In this document: positions 13,721 through 22,900 of the stretch, piece by piece | Layout of the letters: each line of letters begins with the position of its first letter | Position numbering within the stretch: position 1 is the stretch's first letter | Source of the DNA: Neodiprion pinetum | Lineage: Eukaryota; Arthropoda; Insecta; Hymenoptera; Diprionidae | DNA length: 64,000 nucleotides | Direction of reading: 5' to 3' | NCBI RefSeq assembly: GCF_021155775.2 | Contig: NC_060236.1 | Location: 6,865,087 to 6,929,086 of the forward strand | Translations under genes and position numbers: made by a program | The notes under the pieces: generated by a model | What the model was told of the DNA's origin: nothing | The model's database searches: none | What the model saw: only the letters and a program-made list of their open reading frames with translations

Positions 13721-14522
13721 ATGGAGTTATTACAATGTGCTGTAACTTCAAATAACTTTGGATTGCGGAAAAAATTCCCATGGAGTATACGTCAAGACGG
13801 AGATGTCGACCCAAAAATCGACGGCAGGAACCTACGGTCCAATGAAATAGAGTTCTTAGCTGAGCGTTTGGGCAGCCAAATATCCGTCACAGAAGGCACC
13901 TTCATAGGTAGAATTGAAAACCCTTGCTTATGGTCTCGCTACGTACTACACTACGAGGAAATGAAGGCAAACTTGACAGCTAGCAAAGTTACAGAGCACA
14001 TCGTTGTTCATGCCACCTCGATATCGGCTGCGTACGAAATAGCAGGTAAAGCAAACAAAGTTCATGTGCGCGTTGTTTTTGTCATTTCTGTTGCAAACTT
14101 GTTATGCCCAGCTCTATGTGTATTTTCGCAAAGAGTATCTGAACAATATGTTTGCGTTAATTAGTAAAAGCATAATAATAAAAACGAAACCAAATCATCC
14201 AATCAAACAACATTGCCCATGACATTTTTATTCATTACCTTGTTGGTGACATATTTCAGACAACAACTTTGACTGGAGGCTTGTAAAGCGTTATCGCTTT
14301 GGTCAGGGTGTTAGCTTTGCCAAAGATGTGGACTATGCCGCTTCTCAAGCAACAAGAAAAGGTGCCTACATTATTGCTGGAATTCTTGTTGCTGCAAGTA
14401 AAATAGGGAACTTCGGAACCCAAATACCACCTGGCACTTTCGATACTACGACGAATAAAGCAAAGAGTGTTTACGTTAAATATTACGACAATGACTTTTA
14501 TCCCTACTACATAGCTTACTGA
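13721..14522 (+). CDS. Single-domain PARP-type ADP-ribosyltransferase, copy 1
   Basis: Two exons, 13721-14045 and 14260-14522, joined in phase 1 (GCA G|GTAAAG ... ATTTCAG|AC), give 195 aa. The product is almost entirely a PARP catalytic domain of the PARP12/TIPARP type. An N-terminal 'IENPCLWSRY' helix matches the family's 'I.RVQN..LW..Y' pattern. It is followed by HATS (His97, where the family has HGT), FDWR, the loop 'FGQGVSFAKD' with Tyr134, and a C-terminal 'YYDNDFYPYYIAY'. By alignment the catalytic Glu of poly-PARPs is Val179, as expected of mono-ADP-ribosyltransferases or inactive members. The N-terminal 20 residues ('NNFGLRKKFPW') are shared with the two other copies and with no domain I know. 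There is no signal peptide, zinc finger, WWE or macro domain. The upstream UTR is not resolved. Substrate and role are unknown. Confidence 0.8.
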
Positions 14523-14717
14523 GAAGATTTTACAAAAAACTGTATGACATCACGATTACTTTGTGTAAAATTTTAAGAAATCTATTGTATACACCCAAAG
14601 TCACAATGGCTTGAGATTTAAAAAAAAGAATGGTCGAATGTTAGAAGGATCAAAATATAAAATTTTCAAAGATGAAAAAACTAAATTGTAATATTATACA
14701 AGTTTCAAGGGTCCCAG

Positions 14718-14877
14718 TATAGAAAGTCGAAATACAGAACGACAAAACATAAAACGGCAGAATCTAGAATCTGTACACGGTTTTATACAATAGAGATGAA
14801 TTCTGACAATTCTATATTTTGGTATTCCATACTTTGAATTTTCTATTTTTTAACTCTCCATACTTCGACTTTCTACA
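14718..14877. mobile_element. Short TIR element
   Basis: The left end (TATAGAAAGTCGAAATA, 14718-14734) and right end (TACTTCGACTTTCTACA, 14861-14877) form a 17-bp inverted repeat with two mismatches. Inside are further 'tagaat/attcta' palindromic motifs. At about 160 bp with no coding capacity it looks like a MITE relic. The superfamily is not determined. Confidence 0.4.
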
Positions 14878-15002
14878 TTTCATAGTTTTATAAATTAAAT
14901 TTTCGCTTCCGCAAATATTCGATATTGTGGCCCTTCTATTTCTTGATCTATCTATATTTTTACCCCCACCCAGTCACAATTCATTAATTATTGTGGTGAT
15001 CA

Positions 15003-15680
15003 TAGTATCTAGATTAGACCTGTCCTTAAGAAGGGCAAAATCGAATTTTAATGGTCTTACCCCCCAAATTGGTTCGAAATAATTCAAAAAAAATGTCCGA
15101 ATTTTTAAAAATTTTTCCCTCCATATTTACCCACGCCTAGGAAGCCTTACTTTTTCCCATAAGAAAAGCATTGGTTTTTCGGGATTTTTAATCGTTTTAT
15201 TACCGCTGCCGTAATTATCAGCTAAAAAATCGCAAATTCTCAGAAAATGTTGACAGTTATATTACCTTTTAGTCCAATTTTTTAGAATTCGATACAAGCA
15301 TTTTTGGTCTAGATCAATCACATCTTCATTCTCTGTATGTTGCGAAAAACGCGGAAAAAAGTCGATTGATCTAGCCCAAAAATGCTTGTATCGAATTCCA
15401 AAAAATTGGACGAAAAGGTAACAACTGTCAACATTTTCTGAGAATTTGCGATTTTTTAGCTGATAATTACAGCAGCGGTAAAAAAACGATTAAAAATCCC
15501 GAAAAACCAATGCTTCTCTTATGGGAAAAAGTAAGGCTTCCTAGGTGTGGGTAAATATGGATGGAAAATTTTTTAAGAATTCGGACATTTTTTTTGAATT
15601 ATTTCGAACCAATTTGGGGGGTAAGACCATTAAAATTCGATTTCGCCTTCTTAAGGACAGGTCTAATCTACATATACTAT
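15003..15680. mobile_element. Fold-back (long inverted repeat) element
   Basis: Two arms of about 310 bp (roughly 15010-15319 and 15364-15670) are reverse complements with only scattered mismatches, around a loop of about 44 bp. The outermost matching segment reads TAGATTAGACCTGTCC on the left and its complement on the right. Neither arm has coding potential; the ORF at 15545-15757 is incidental. This is a non-autonomous fold-back or MITE-like element. The low divergence between arms suggests recent insertion or gene conversion between the arms. Confidence 0.75.
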
Positions 15681-16124
15681 TTAGATATTTTTTTAATTAT
15701 GCAATTATACTTAAACTCTGTGATAGTGTCCGCATTGTGATCGAAGTTTCTCTATAGAAATAACATTGTCAAAACTTTTTTTCATAGTATATATTCTATT
15801 GTAAAAGTGATAATGTTCCAAAAAAAAATATTGCCTTCGAAACACGAGTCGGTTGACTTAAGCTACCCGACAAAATTTAACTTGACAAAAATTATTCAAA
15901 ATAGTAAGAAATACCGATAGTCAGAAGTCACAGATAGAAAAGTTAGTTGGATATTTTGATTAACCTATTTATTATATAATCTCTTTATGTATATATAAAT
16001 ATTTCGTATGTTTATCAATTGCATAGATTATGCATATTTTAATGAGATAAAAATAATAAAAAACAAACTCTTCAAATTTCATTTTGATACTTGCTTCATC
16101 CTAACTTACAGGCTGTATAAGTTA

Positions 16125-16463
16125 TCTCTATATATAAAGGAACAAGTACGATCCGCACAGCCCAAACCCTTTGACCTAGAAACTTGAAATTTAGAATGCA
16201 TATTCCCCTCGGAACATAAGCACCCACTAAGAAGCGATTTTTAGAAATTCGAACCCTAAGGGGGTAAAAAGTGGTTAAATGTGATTTTTACGGATTCGAC
16301 GATATCTCTGCACATAGATGAGACATCGACTTGGTTTTTGATTCAAACAGTTCATAATATAAATACTTAAAAAGTACTTTCTGCGTTTTTCGAAATTTAG
16401 ACAATAAGGGGTTGAAAAGCGGTTGATCGTGAGGCGCGAAGCGCGCAGGCGCGGAGCCCCTAG
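16125..16463 (+). mobile_element. Non-autonomous Helitron-like element
   Basis: The segment starts TCTCTATATATAAAGG after an A and ends in CTAG before a T, the terminal signature of Helitrons (5' TC, 3' CTRR, insertion between A and T). A GC-rich hairpin (GCGCG-aag-CGCGC) sits about 15 bp before the CTAG. There are no direct terminal repeats or inverted termini and no coding capacity. The hairpin plus CTAG terminus is the best evidence; only a multi-copy alignment would fix the 5' end. Confidence 0.55.
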
Positions 16464-17139
16464 TTCATCTATATTTGACATTCGGAATTTTTCCGCAATA
16501 CGGTTGATTCTACGTACTAGTAGAATTTTGAAAGAAGTGATTTTTTTTCAATCTTCCGAAAGTCTGAAGTATGAAGTACAAATATTACGTTAAAATTTTA
16601 TGACAAAATTCAAGAAATTCCTCAAGCTCGCGTTAGTCATTCTTTTGCTCAACGATAATCCAGCGGCTGATTCGCCAGGCCTGCGGAATGTTGAGCGGCC
16701 CGACAGAGCTACCAATTCCGCTGAAACGAGTCCAGTGGCATTTTAATAGTTAGCATCTGCTGATGCAAGGGTAAGGGTCACAGTTTTTATAAAGCGTCAG
16801 TCTACCTTTAATTGGCAGCAGTAAACAATATTTTTTTGCGCGTGCCAATATTACAAAAATTAAAAAGTAAAATAGAAACTAGGAAAATGTACCAGTAAAA
16901 TCGCAAGAGTGGACAGAGTGAGAAGGCTTGCAAACTTCGCAATGACTGGCCCAAAAAAGAAAACGACCTGTAACATAGCCAAAAAGACGATAATTACGGC
17001 AGTTCAGCTTAAGCCAAAAAATACGAAAATTGATTGATTCAAAACTAAACGTTAACGGAATAAAACGAAAATAAATATTGGTTTTGTTGTTATAAATTTT
17101 ATGACCATTTTTTCGTTCACGTGAAATGAACAAGAGAAT

Positions 17140-17448
17140 ATGGACGACGAACACACTATAATAACAAAAAGCTGTACTCGTGGTCTAGGATTCAAAATGC
17201 AAATAAAGTGTTCTTTTTGTCCCCAATACTGGCATACGAAATTGGCATCTAGCAATGGCTTTGCTATGCGAATGAATACTCCGATTGAAAGGAAATTTCT
17301 GGTACAATGGACCACCTCCAGTGTAGCACACTGTGATTGTGAAAAATATTGTGACCGCTTCGGAATCAGTACGAAAAATCATTTGTTGGTCAATGGTGTA
17401 GAAAAAAAAGATATTGCCGAAAAAAAATGTTGTGACATGGACTTTTGA
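17140..17448 (+). other. Unrecognised Cys-containing open frame, possibly a transposase relic
   Basis: A 102-codon frame with ten cysteines and the pattern 'MQIKCSFCPQYWHT...' followed by '...CEKYCDRFGIS'. The layout weakly recalls the N-terminal Cys region of Mutator-like transposases of insects, but I cannot support that by more than shape. It ends at a TGA (17446-17448), beyond which the same frame runs into the Ser-rich relic described next. Its neighbours are repeats and relics, so a decayed element or pseudogene is more likely than a working gene. Confidence 0.25.
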
Positions 17449-17640
17449 TGCAAACGAAAAAAGCATTTCAGCAGCAGCATGGATAATTCAGCAAACGAGT
17501 CATGGAGCTCGAATGAGTGCTCGAGCAGCAACGAATGTGAAATTAAGACGCCAAGCAACAAGAGATTCGAGTGGATACCTAGAAACCGAGACGTGATAAT
17601 GGTAAGTATAACACTGAACCTAATATGAACGTGGCTAAAA
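17446..17640 (+). pseudogene. Relic 3' end of a paralogue of the Ser-rich repeat gene
   Basis: One frame of this segment reads Ser-rich ('SSSMDNSANESWSSNECSSS'), resembling the C-terminus of the large Ser-rich protein ('AESESWSSSDSYTS'). It is followed by GAAACCGAGACGTG, which also occurs just after the stop of the large gene. No repeat array, signal peptide or start is left in front of it. Two Cys codons in the Ser-rich part are absent from the intact gene. I read it as the decayed tail of a tandem duplicate. A short spliced gene using this exon (a donor-like GGTAAGT follows at about 17600) cannot be excluded. Confidence 0.45.
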
Positions 17641-18290
17641 AATTGGTTATTCAAGTGAATTCGTAGAACCCGATATTGTGATTGTTAAACTGGCTAAAAA
17701 AATTGGCCTTACCAAAATTTAATTATGAAACTCGCCTAGCGTATAGTAAGAATGACTGGAGCAAACGGCAATCTGGCCTTATGTCGTTGTATGTTTCAGT
17801 TATGTTTATGGCTTCATCCCGAAATTTTATTACCATACAGCCATTGTTTCTGTGTCAGAAAAATTGATGATTGGACGAATTGAATAGCGAACTGATAGCG
17901 AATCGAGGAAATCATGAAATTAGACGAATTTGATCTATTTATCTCTGGGATGCCAAAAAATCTTCGCACGCTTCTAACTATTGTAAAACGGTAACCCCGT
18001 AAACTACTCAACTCCCCTAAAAAGGTAATCAAAGCTTAGGATAAGGCTATGGAACGCATCTGGAACTGGATCTGGTTTTGATTGTCCATATTATTATGAT
18101 AGCAATATTTGTCCGTAAAAGGTCCGTTTGCAATGTACGAGTATTTGCAATATAGCCAACTATACTGGCATGCTTAAAATTTGTCGGGACACGGAAAAAA
18201 AATATATTGAAACAAATAAATAAGTGCGCCTGAAAATATGCAAGTTATCAATACAATACGACCAAGAGAAAATTATACGGCAGAGTTTTT
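17571..18290 (+). repeat. Diverged duplicate of the Ser-rich gene's 3' flank (copy 1)
   Basis: Blocks in the same order are shared with 22902-23790: GAAACCGAGACGTG, CCTGGCTAAAAA/CGTGGCTAAAAA, TTAATTATGAAACT, GGCAATCTGGC, GAATTGAAT..CGAACTGA, GGTAATCAAAG.TTAGGATA, ATACGAGTATTT, and TGCTTAAAATTTGTC.GGACACG. Order and spacing are largely preserved with indels, indicating an old tandem segmental duplication rather than a dispersed transposon. Confidence 0.65.
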
Positions 18291-18654
18291 AATAATTAAA
18301 ACGTTAAGCCACCTTAAGCCCGCGACAATAACAACGATTTCGGGAACTCCCACAGCACAAATGAACACAGGAATTTATTACTCTACTTTGGAATAACGAT
18401 TCCGCGATGGGAAATCCAAAAATTATACTCATATCCATAAAAGAACAGGGCTCATGTTATATAAACAGTTACTGTGTTTATGACAATACATGACTAATGC
18501 AATGCTTGTGTGCGCTTCTACCGTACAGCTTGGCGTAGCGAATACTGCAAGAAATTGGCATGTGCATGCAATAATATAACATATAATTTCTTCATTGTCT
18601 GAGTTTTCTGTCACAAATATCGACAAGTTGGGTCAATATTTTGATAGAAAATAT
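18291..18654. other. Upstream region of the Ser-rich gene
   Basis: AT-rich sequence between the duplicated block and the promoter of the repeat-protein gene. No coding frame, tRNA or recognisable element was seen. It is the likely location of the upstream regulatory region of the Ser-rich gene, which is an inference from position only. Confidence 0.35.
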
Positions 18655-18748
18655 TATAAAAGACTTGGGTAAAATGTAGAAGTATAAAAGCAGAAGTTCT
18701 GGTGTGTGCTTCATTAGTTACTCTAGGAGCAATTAAGAGCAGCTCAAA
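18655..18748 (+). promoter_or_regulatory. TATA-containing core promoter of the Ser-rich gene
   Basis: Two TATAAAAG motifs lie upstream of the start codon, at 18655-18662 and 18683-18690. The second is about 30 bp before an initiator-like TTCATTAG (18710-18717), which gives a predicted 5' UTR of about 30-35 nt. A strong TATA box with a short leader fits highly expressed, tissue-restricted secretory genes such as silk or glue genes. Confidence 0.55.
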
Positions 18749-18895
18749 ATGAAATTACGGTGTTTAATCTTCAGTGCATTCGTGTGCCTTCTCGTCTTCC
18801 GCGCAGCGGAAGCGAGAGCATACGCCAAGACTGAAGCCAGCAGCTACAGCTCAAGCAACTCCGAAACCGAGAGCAAAAGCGGTGACGAAGGCAGC

Positions 18896-18939
<44 letters not shown>

Positions 18940-21900
18940 AGGCAGCGGCAGCGGCAGCATGAGTGAGAGTGAGTCCAGTAGCGGCAGCAAAAGCGCCGGC
19001 GAAGGCAAAGACAGCGGCAAGAGCGGCAGCAGCAGCATGAGTAAGAGTGAGTCCAGTAGCGGCAGCAAAGGCAGCGGCAGCGGCAGCATGAGTGAGAGTG
19101 AGTCCAGTAGCGGCAGCAAAAGCGTCGGCGAAGGCAAAGACAGCGGCAAGAGCGGCAGCAGCAGCACGAGTAAGAGTGAGTCCAGTAGCGGCAGCAAAGG
19201 CAGCGGCAGCGGCAGCATGAGTGAGAGTGAGTCCAGTAGCAGCAGCAAAAGCGTCGGCGAAGGCAAAGACAGCGGCAAGAGCGGCAGCAGCAGCACGAGT
19301 AAGAGTGAGTCCAGTAGCGGCAGCAAAGGCAGCGGCAGCGGCAGCATGAGTGAGAGTGAGTCCAGTAGCGGCAGCAAAAGCGTCGGCGAAGGCAAAGACA
19401 GCGGCAAGAGCGGCAGCAGCAGCACGAGTAAGAGTGAGTCCAGTAGCGGCAGCAAAAGCGTCGGCGAAGGCAAAGACAGCGGCAAGAGCGGCAGCAGCAG
19501 CACGAGTAAGAGTGAGTCCAGCAGCGGCAGCAAAAGCGTCGGCGAAGGCAAAGACAGCGGCAAGAGCGGCAGCAGCAGCACGAGTAAGAGTGAGTCCAGC
19601 AGCAGCAGCAAAGGCAGCGGCAGCGGCAGCATGAGTGAGAGTGAGTCCAGTAGCAGCAGCAAAAGCGTCGGCGAAGGCAAAGACAGCGGCAAGAGCGGCA
19701 GCAGCAGCACGAGTAAGAGTGAGTCCAGTAGCGGCAGCAAAGGCAGCGGCAGCGGCAGCATGAGTGAGAGTGAGTCCAGTAGCAGCAGCAAAAGCGTCGG
19801 CGAAGGCAAAGACAGCGGCAAGAGCGGCAGCAGCAGCACGAGTAAGAGTGAGTCCAGTAGCGGCAGCAAAAGCGTCGGCGAAGGCAAAGACAGCGGCAAG
19901 AGCGGCAGCAGCAGCACGAGTAAGAGTGAGTCCAGTAGCGGCAGCAAAAGCGTCGGCGAAGGCAAAGACAGCGGCAAGAGCGGCAGCAGCAGCACGAGTA
20001 AGAGTGAGTCCAGCAGCGGCAGCAAAAGCGTCGGCGAAGGCAAAGACAGCGGCAAGAGCGGCAGCAGCAGCACGAGTAAGAGTGAGTCCAGCAGCAGCAG
20101 CAAAGGCAGCGGCAGCGGCAGCATGAGTGAGAGTGAGTCCAGTAGCGGCAGCAAAAGCGTCGGCGAAGGCAAAGACAGCGGCAAGAGCGGCAGCAGCAGC
20201 ACGAGTAAGAGTGAGTCCAGTAGCGGCAGCAAAAGCGTCGGCGAAGGCAAAGACAGCGGCAAGAGCGGCAGCAGCAGCACGAGTAAGAGTGAGTCCAGTA
20301 GCGGCAGCAAAAGCGTCGGCGAAGGCAAAGACAGCGGCAAGAGCGGCAGCAGCAGCACGAGTAAGAGTGAGTCCAGTAGCGGCAGCAAAAGCGTCGGCGA
20401 AGGCAAAGACAGCGGCAAGAGCGGCAGTGGCAGTGTTAAGGGTAACAATGGCAGCGGTAAGGTTGACAGCGATAAAGGCAGCAAAGGCAGTGATAAGGGT
20501 GGCAGTGGCAATGACAGCGGCAAGGGTGGCAGCGGTAGCAATAAGGGTGGCAGTGGCAGTGAAAGCGATAAGGGTGGCAGCGGTAGCGCTAAGGGCAGCA
20601 GTGGCAGCGATGAAGGCGGAAGCGGCAGTAATAAGGGTGGCAGCGTAAGGGACAACAGCTGCGGTAGCAACAGCGAAGGCAGCAGCGTCGAAGGCGGTCA
20701 CGGCGGTGCTAGCGACAAGACCAGCACCACGAGTAAGAGTGAGACCAGTAGCGGCAGCAAAAGCGTCGGCGAAGGCAAAGACAGCGGCAAGAGCGGCAGC
20801 AGCAGCACGAGTAAGAGTGAGTCCAGCAGCGGCAGCAAAAGCGTCGGCGAAGGCAAAGACAGCGGCAAGAGCGGCAGCAGCAGCACGAGTAAGAGTGAGT
20901 CCAGCAGCAGCAGCAAAGGCAGCGGCAGCGGCAGCATGAGTGAGAGTGAGTCCAGTAGCGGCAGCAAAAGCGTCGGCGAAGGCAAAGACAGCGGCAAGAG
21001 CGGCAGCAGCAGCACGAGTAAGAGTGAGTCCAGTAGCGGCAGCAAAAGCGTCGGCGAAGGCAAAGACAGCGGCAAGAGCGGCAGCAGCAGCACGAGTAAG
21101 AGTGAGTCCAGTAGCGGCAGCAAAAGCGTCGGCGAAGGCAAAGACAGCGGCAAGAGCGGCAGCAGTAGCACGAGTAAGAGTGAGTCCAGTAGCGGCAGCA
21201 AAAGCGTCGGCGAAGGCAAAGACAGCGGCAAGAGCGGCAGCAGTAGCACGAGTAAGAGTGAGTCCAGCAGCAGCAGCAAAGGCAGCGGCAGCGGCAGCAT
21301 GAGTGAGAGTGAGTCCAGTAGCGGCAGCAAAAGCGTCGGCGAAGGCAAAGACAGCGGCAAGAGCAGCAGCAGCAGCACGAGTAAGAGTGAGTCCAGCAGC
21401 AGCAGCAAAGGCAGCGGCAGCGGCAGCATGAGTGAGAGTGAGTCCAGTAGCGGCAGCAAAAGCGTCGGCGAAGGCAAAGACAGCGGCAAGAGCGGCAGCA
21501 GTAGCACGAGTAAGAGTGAGTCCAGTAGCGGCAGCAAAAGCGTCGGCGAAGGCAAAGACAGCGGCAAGAGCGGCAGCAGTAGCACGAGTAAGAGTGAGTC
21601 CAGCAGCAGCAGCAAAGGCAGCGGCAGCGGCAGCATGAGTGAGAGTGAGTCCAGTAGCGGCAGCAAAAGCGTCGGCGAAGGCAAAGACAGCGGCAAGAGC
21701 GGCAGCAGCAGCACGAGTAAGAGTGAGTCCAGCAGCAGCAGCAAAGGCAGCGGCAGCGGCAGCATGAGTGAGAGTGAGTCCAGTAGCGGCAGCAAAAGCG
21801 TCGGCGAAGGCAAAGACAGCGGCAAGAGCGGCAGCAGTAGCACGAGTAAGAGTGAGTCCAGTAGCGGCAGCAAAAGCGTCGGCGAAGGCAAAGACAGCGG

Positions 21901-22793
21901 CAAGAGCGGCAGCAGTAGCACGAGTAAGAGTGAGTCCAGCAGCAGCAGCAAAGGCAGCGGCAGCGGCAGCATGAGTGAGAGTGAGTCCAGTAGCGGCAGC
22001 AAAAGCGTCGGCGAAGGCAAAGACAGCGGCAAGAGCGGCAGCAGCAGCACGAGTAAGAGTGAGTCCAGCAGCAGCAGCAAAGGCAGCGGCAGCGGCAGCA
22101 TGAGTGAGAGTGAGTCCAGTAGCGGCAGCAAAAGCGTCGGCGAAGGCAAAGACAGCGGCAAGAGCGGCAGCAGCAGCATGAGTAAGAGTGAGTCCAGCAG
22201 CGGCAGCAAAGGCAGCGGCAGCGGCAGCATGAGTGAGAGTGAGTCCAGTAGCGGCAGCAAAAGCGTCGGCGAAGGCAAAGACAGCGGCAAGAGCGGCAGC
22301 AGCAGCATGAGTAAGAGTGAGTCCAGCAGCGGCAGCAAAGGCAGCGGCAGCGGCAGCATGAGTGAGAGTGAGTCCAGTAGCGGCAGCAAAAGCGTCGGCG
22401 AAGGCAAAGACAGCGGCAAGAGCGGCAGCAGCAGCACGAGTAAGAGTGAGTCCAGTAGCGGCAGCAAAGGCAGCGGCAGCGGCAGCATGAGTGAGAGTGA
22501 GTCCAGTAGCGGCAGCAAAAGCGTCGGCGAAGGCAAAGACAGCGGCAAGAGCGGCAGCAGCAGCATGAGTAAGAGTGAGTCCAGCAGCGGCAGCAAAGGC
22601 AGCGGCAGCGGCAGCATGAGTGAGAGTGAGTCCAGTAGCGGCAGCAAAAGCGTCGGCGAAGGCAAAGACAGCGGCAAGAGCGGCAGCAGCAGCATGAGTA
22701 ACAGCGAGTCCAGTAGCGGCAGCAAAGGCAGCGGCAGCGGCAGCATGAGTGAGAGTGAGTCCAGTAGCAGCAGTGGTGACAGCGACGAGAGCG

Positions 22794-22832
<39 letters not shown>

Positions 22833-22900
22833 CCAGCAGCACGGATGCTGAGTCAGAGAGCTGGAGCAGCAGCGACAGCTATACGTCACTCACCGATTAA
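18749..22900 (+). CDS. Secreted Ser/Gly/Lys/Glu repeat protein (silk-, sericin- or glue-like)
   Basis: A single exon encodes 1383 aa. Residues 1-22 form a signal peptide (cleavage likely after AAEA). The rest is low complexity, built from two interleaved units: a 26-residue unit (core SVGEGKDSGKSGSSSTSK, 78 bp, about 33 copies) and a 17-residue unit (core KGSGSGSMSESESSS, 51 bp, about 18 copies). A non-repeat Gly/Ser/Lys/Asp domain (about residues 560-663, DNA 20428-20737) divides the protein into two arrays and carries the only mature cysteine, Cys638. The tail is poly-Ser ending SYTSLTD. The S-x-E and S-D/E motifs are dense potential casein-kinase-type phosphorylation sites. Composition and architecture resemble sericins and salivary or cocoon glues of insects; no homologue can be named from sequence alone. 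The TATA promoter, short leader and lack of introns support high secretory expression. The assembled copy number may be collapsed or inflated. Confidence 0.85.

Larger units (their letters stand above)
14523..17139. other. Transposon-rich intergenic region
   Basis: No gene is supported. It contains a short TIR element (14718-14877), a long hairpin inverted repeat (15003-15680) and a Helitron-like element (16125-16463). At 16630-16760 there is a GC-richer patch, with a TATAAA at about 16787, but no coding frame is attached to it. Confidence 0.5.

Noticed and set aside
18950..22750. CRISPR-like or minisatellite array
   Set aside because: The regular 78- and 51-bp units are coding repeats in a single frame with synonymous variation. 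There are no unique spacers, and the genome is eukaryotic.
18844..22889. Very long antisense and alternate-frame ORFs over the Ser-rich gene
   Set aside because: They exist only because the repeat units lack stop codons in those frames. Their products are monotonous Leu/Pro, Ala or Cys/Arg repeats, and only the sense frame has a signal peptide and promoter.
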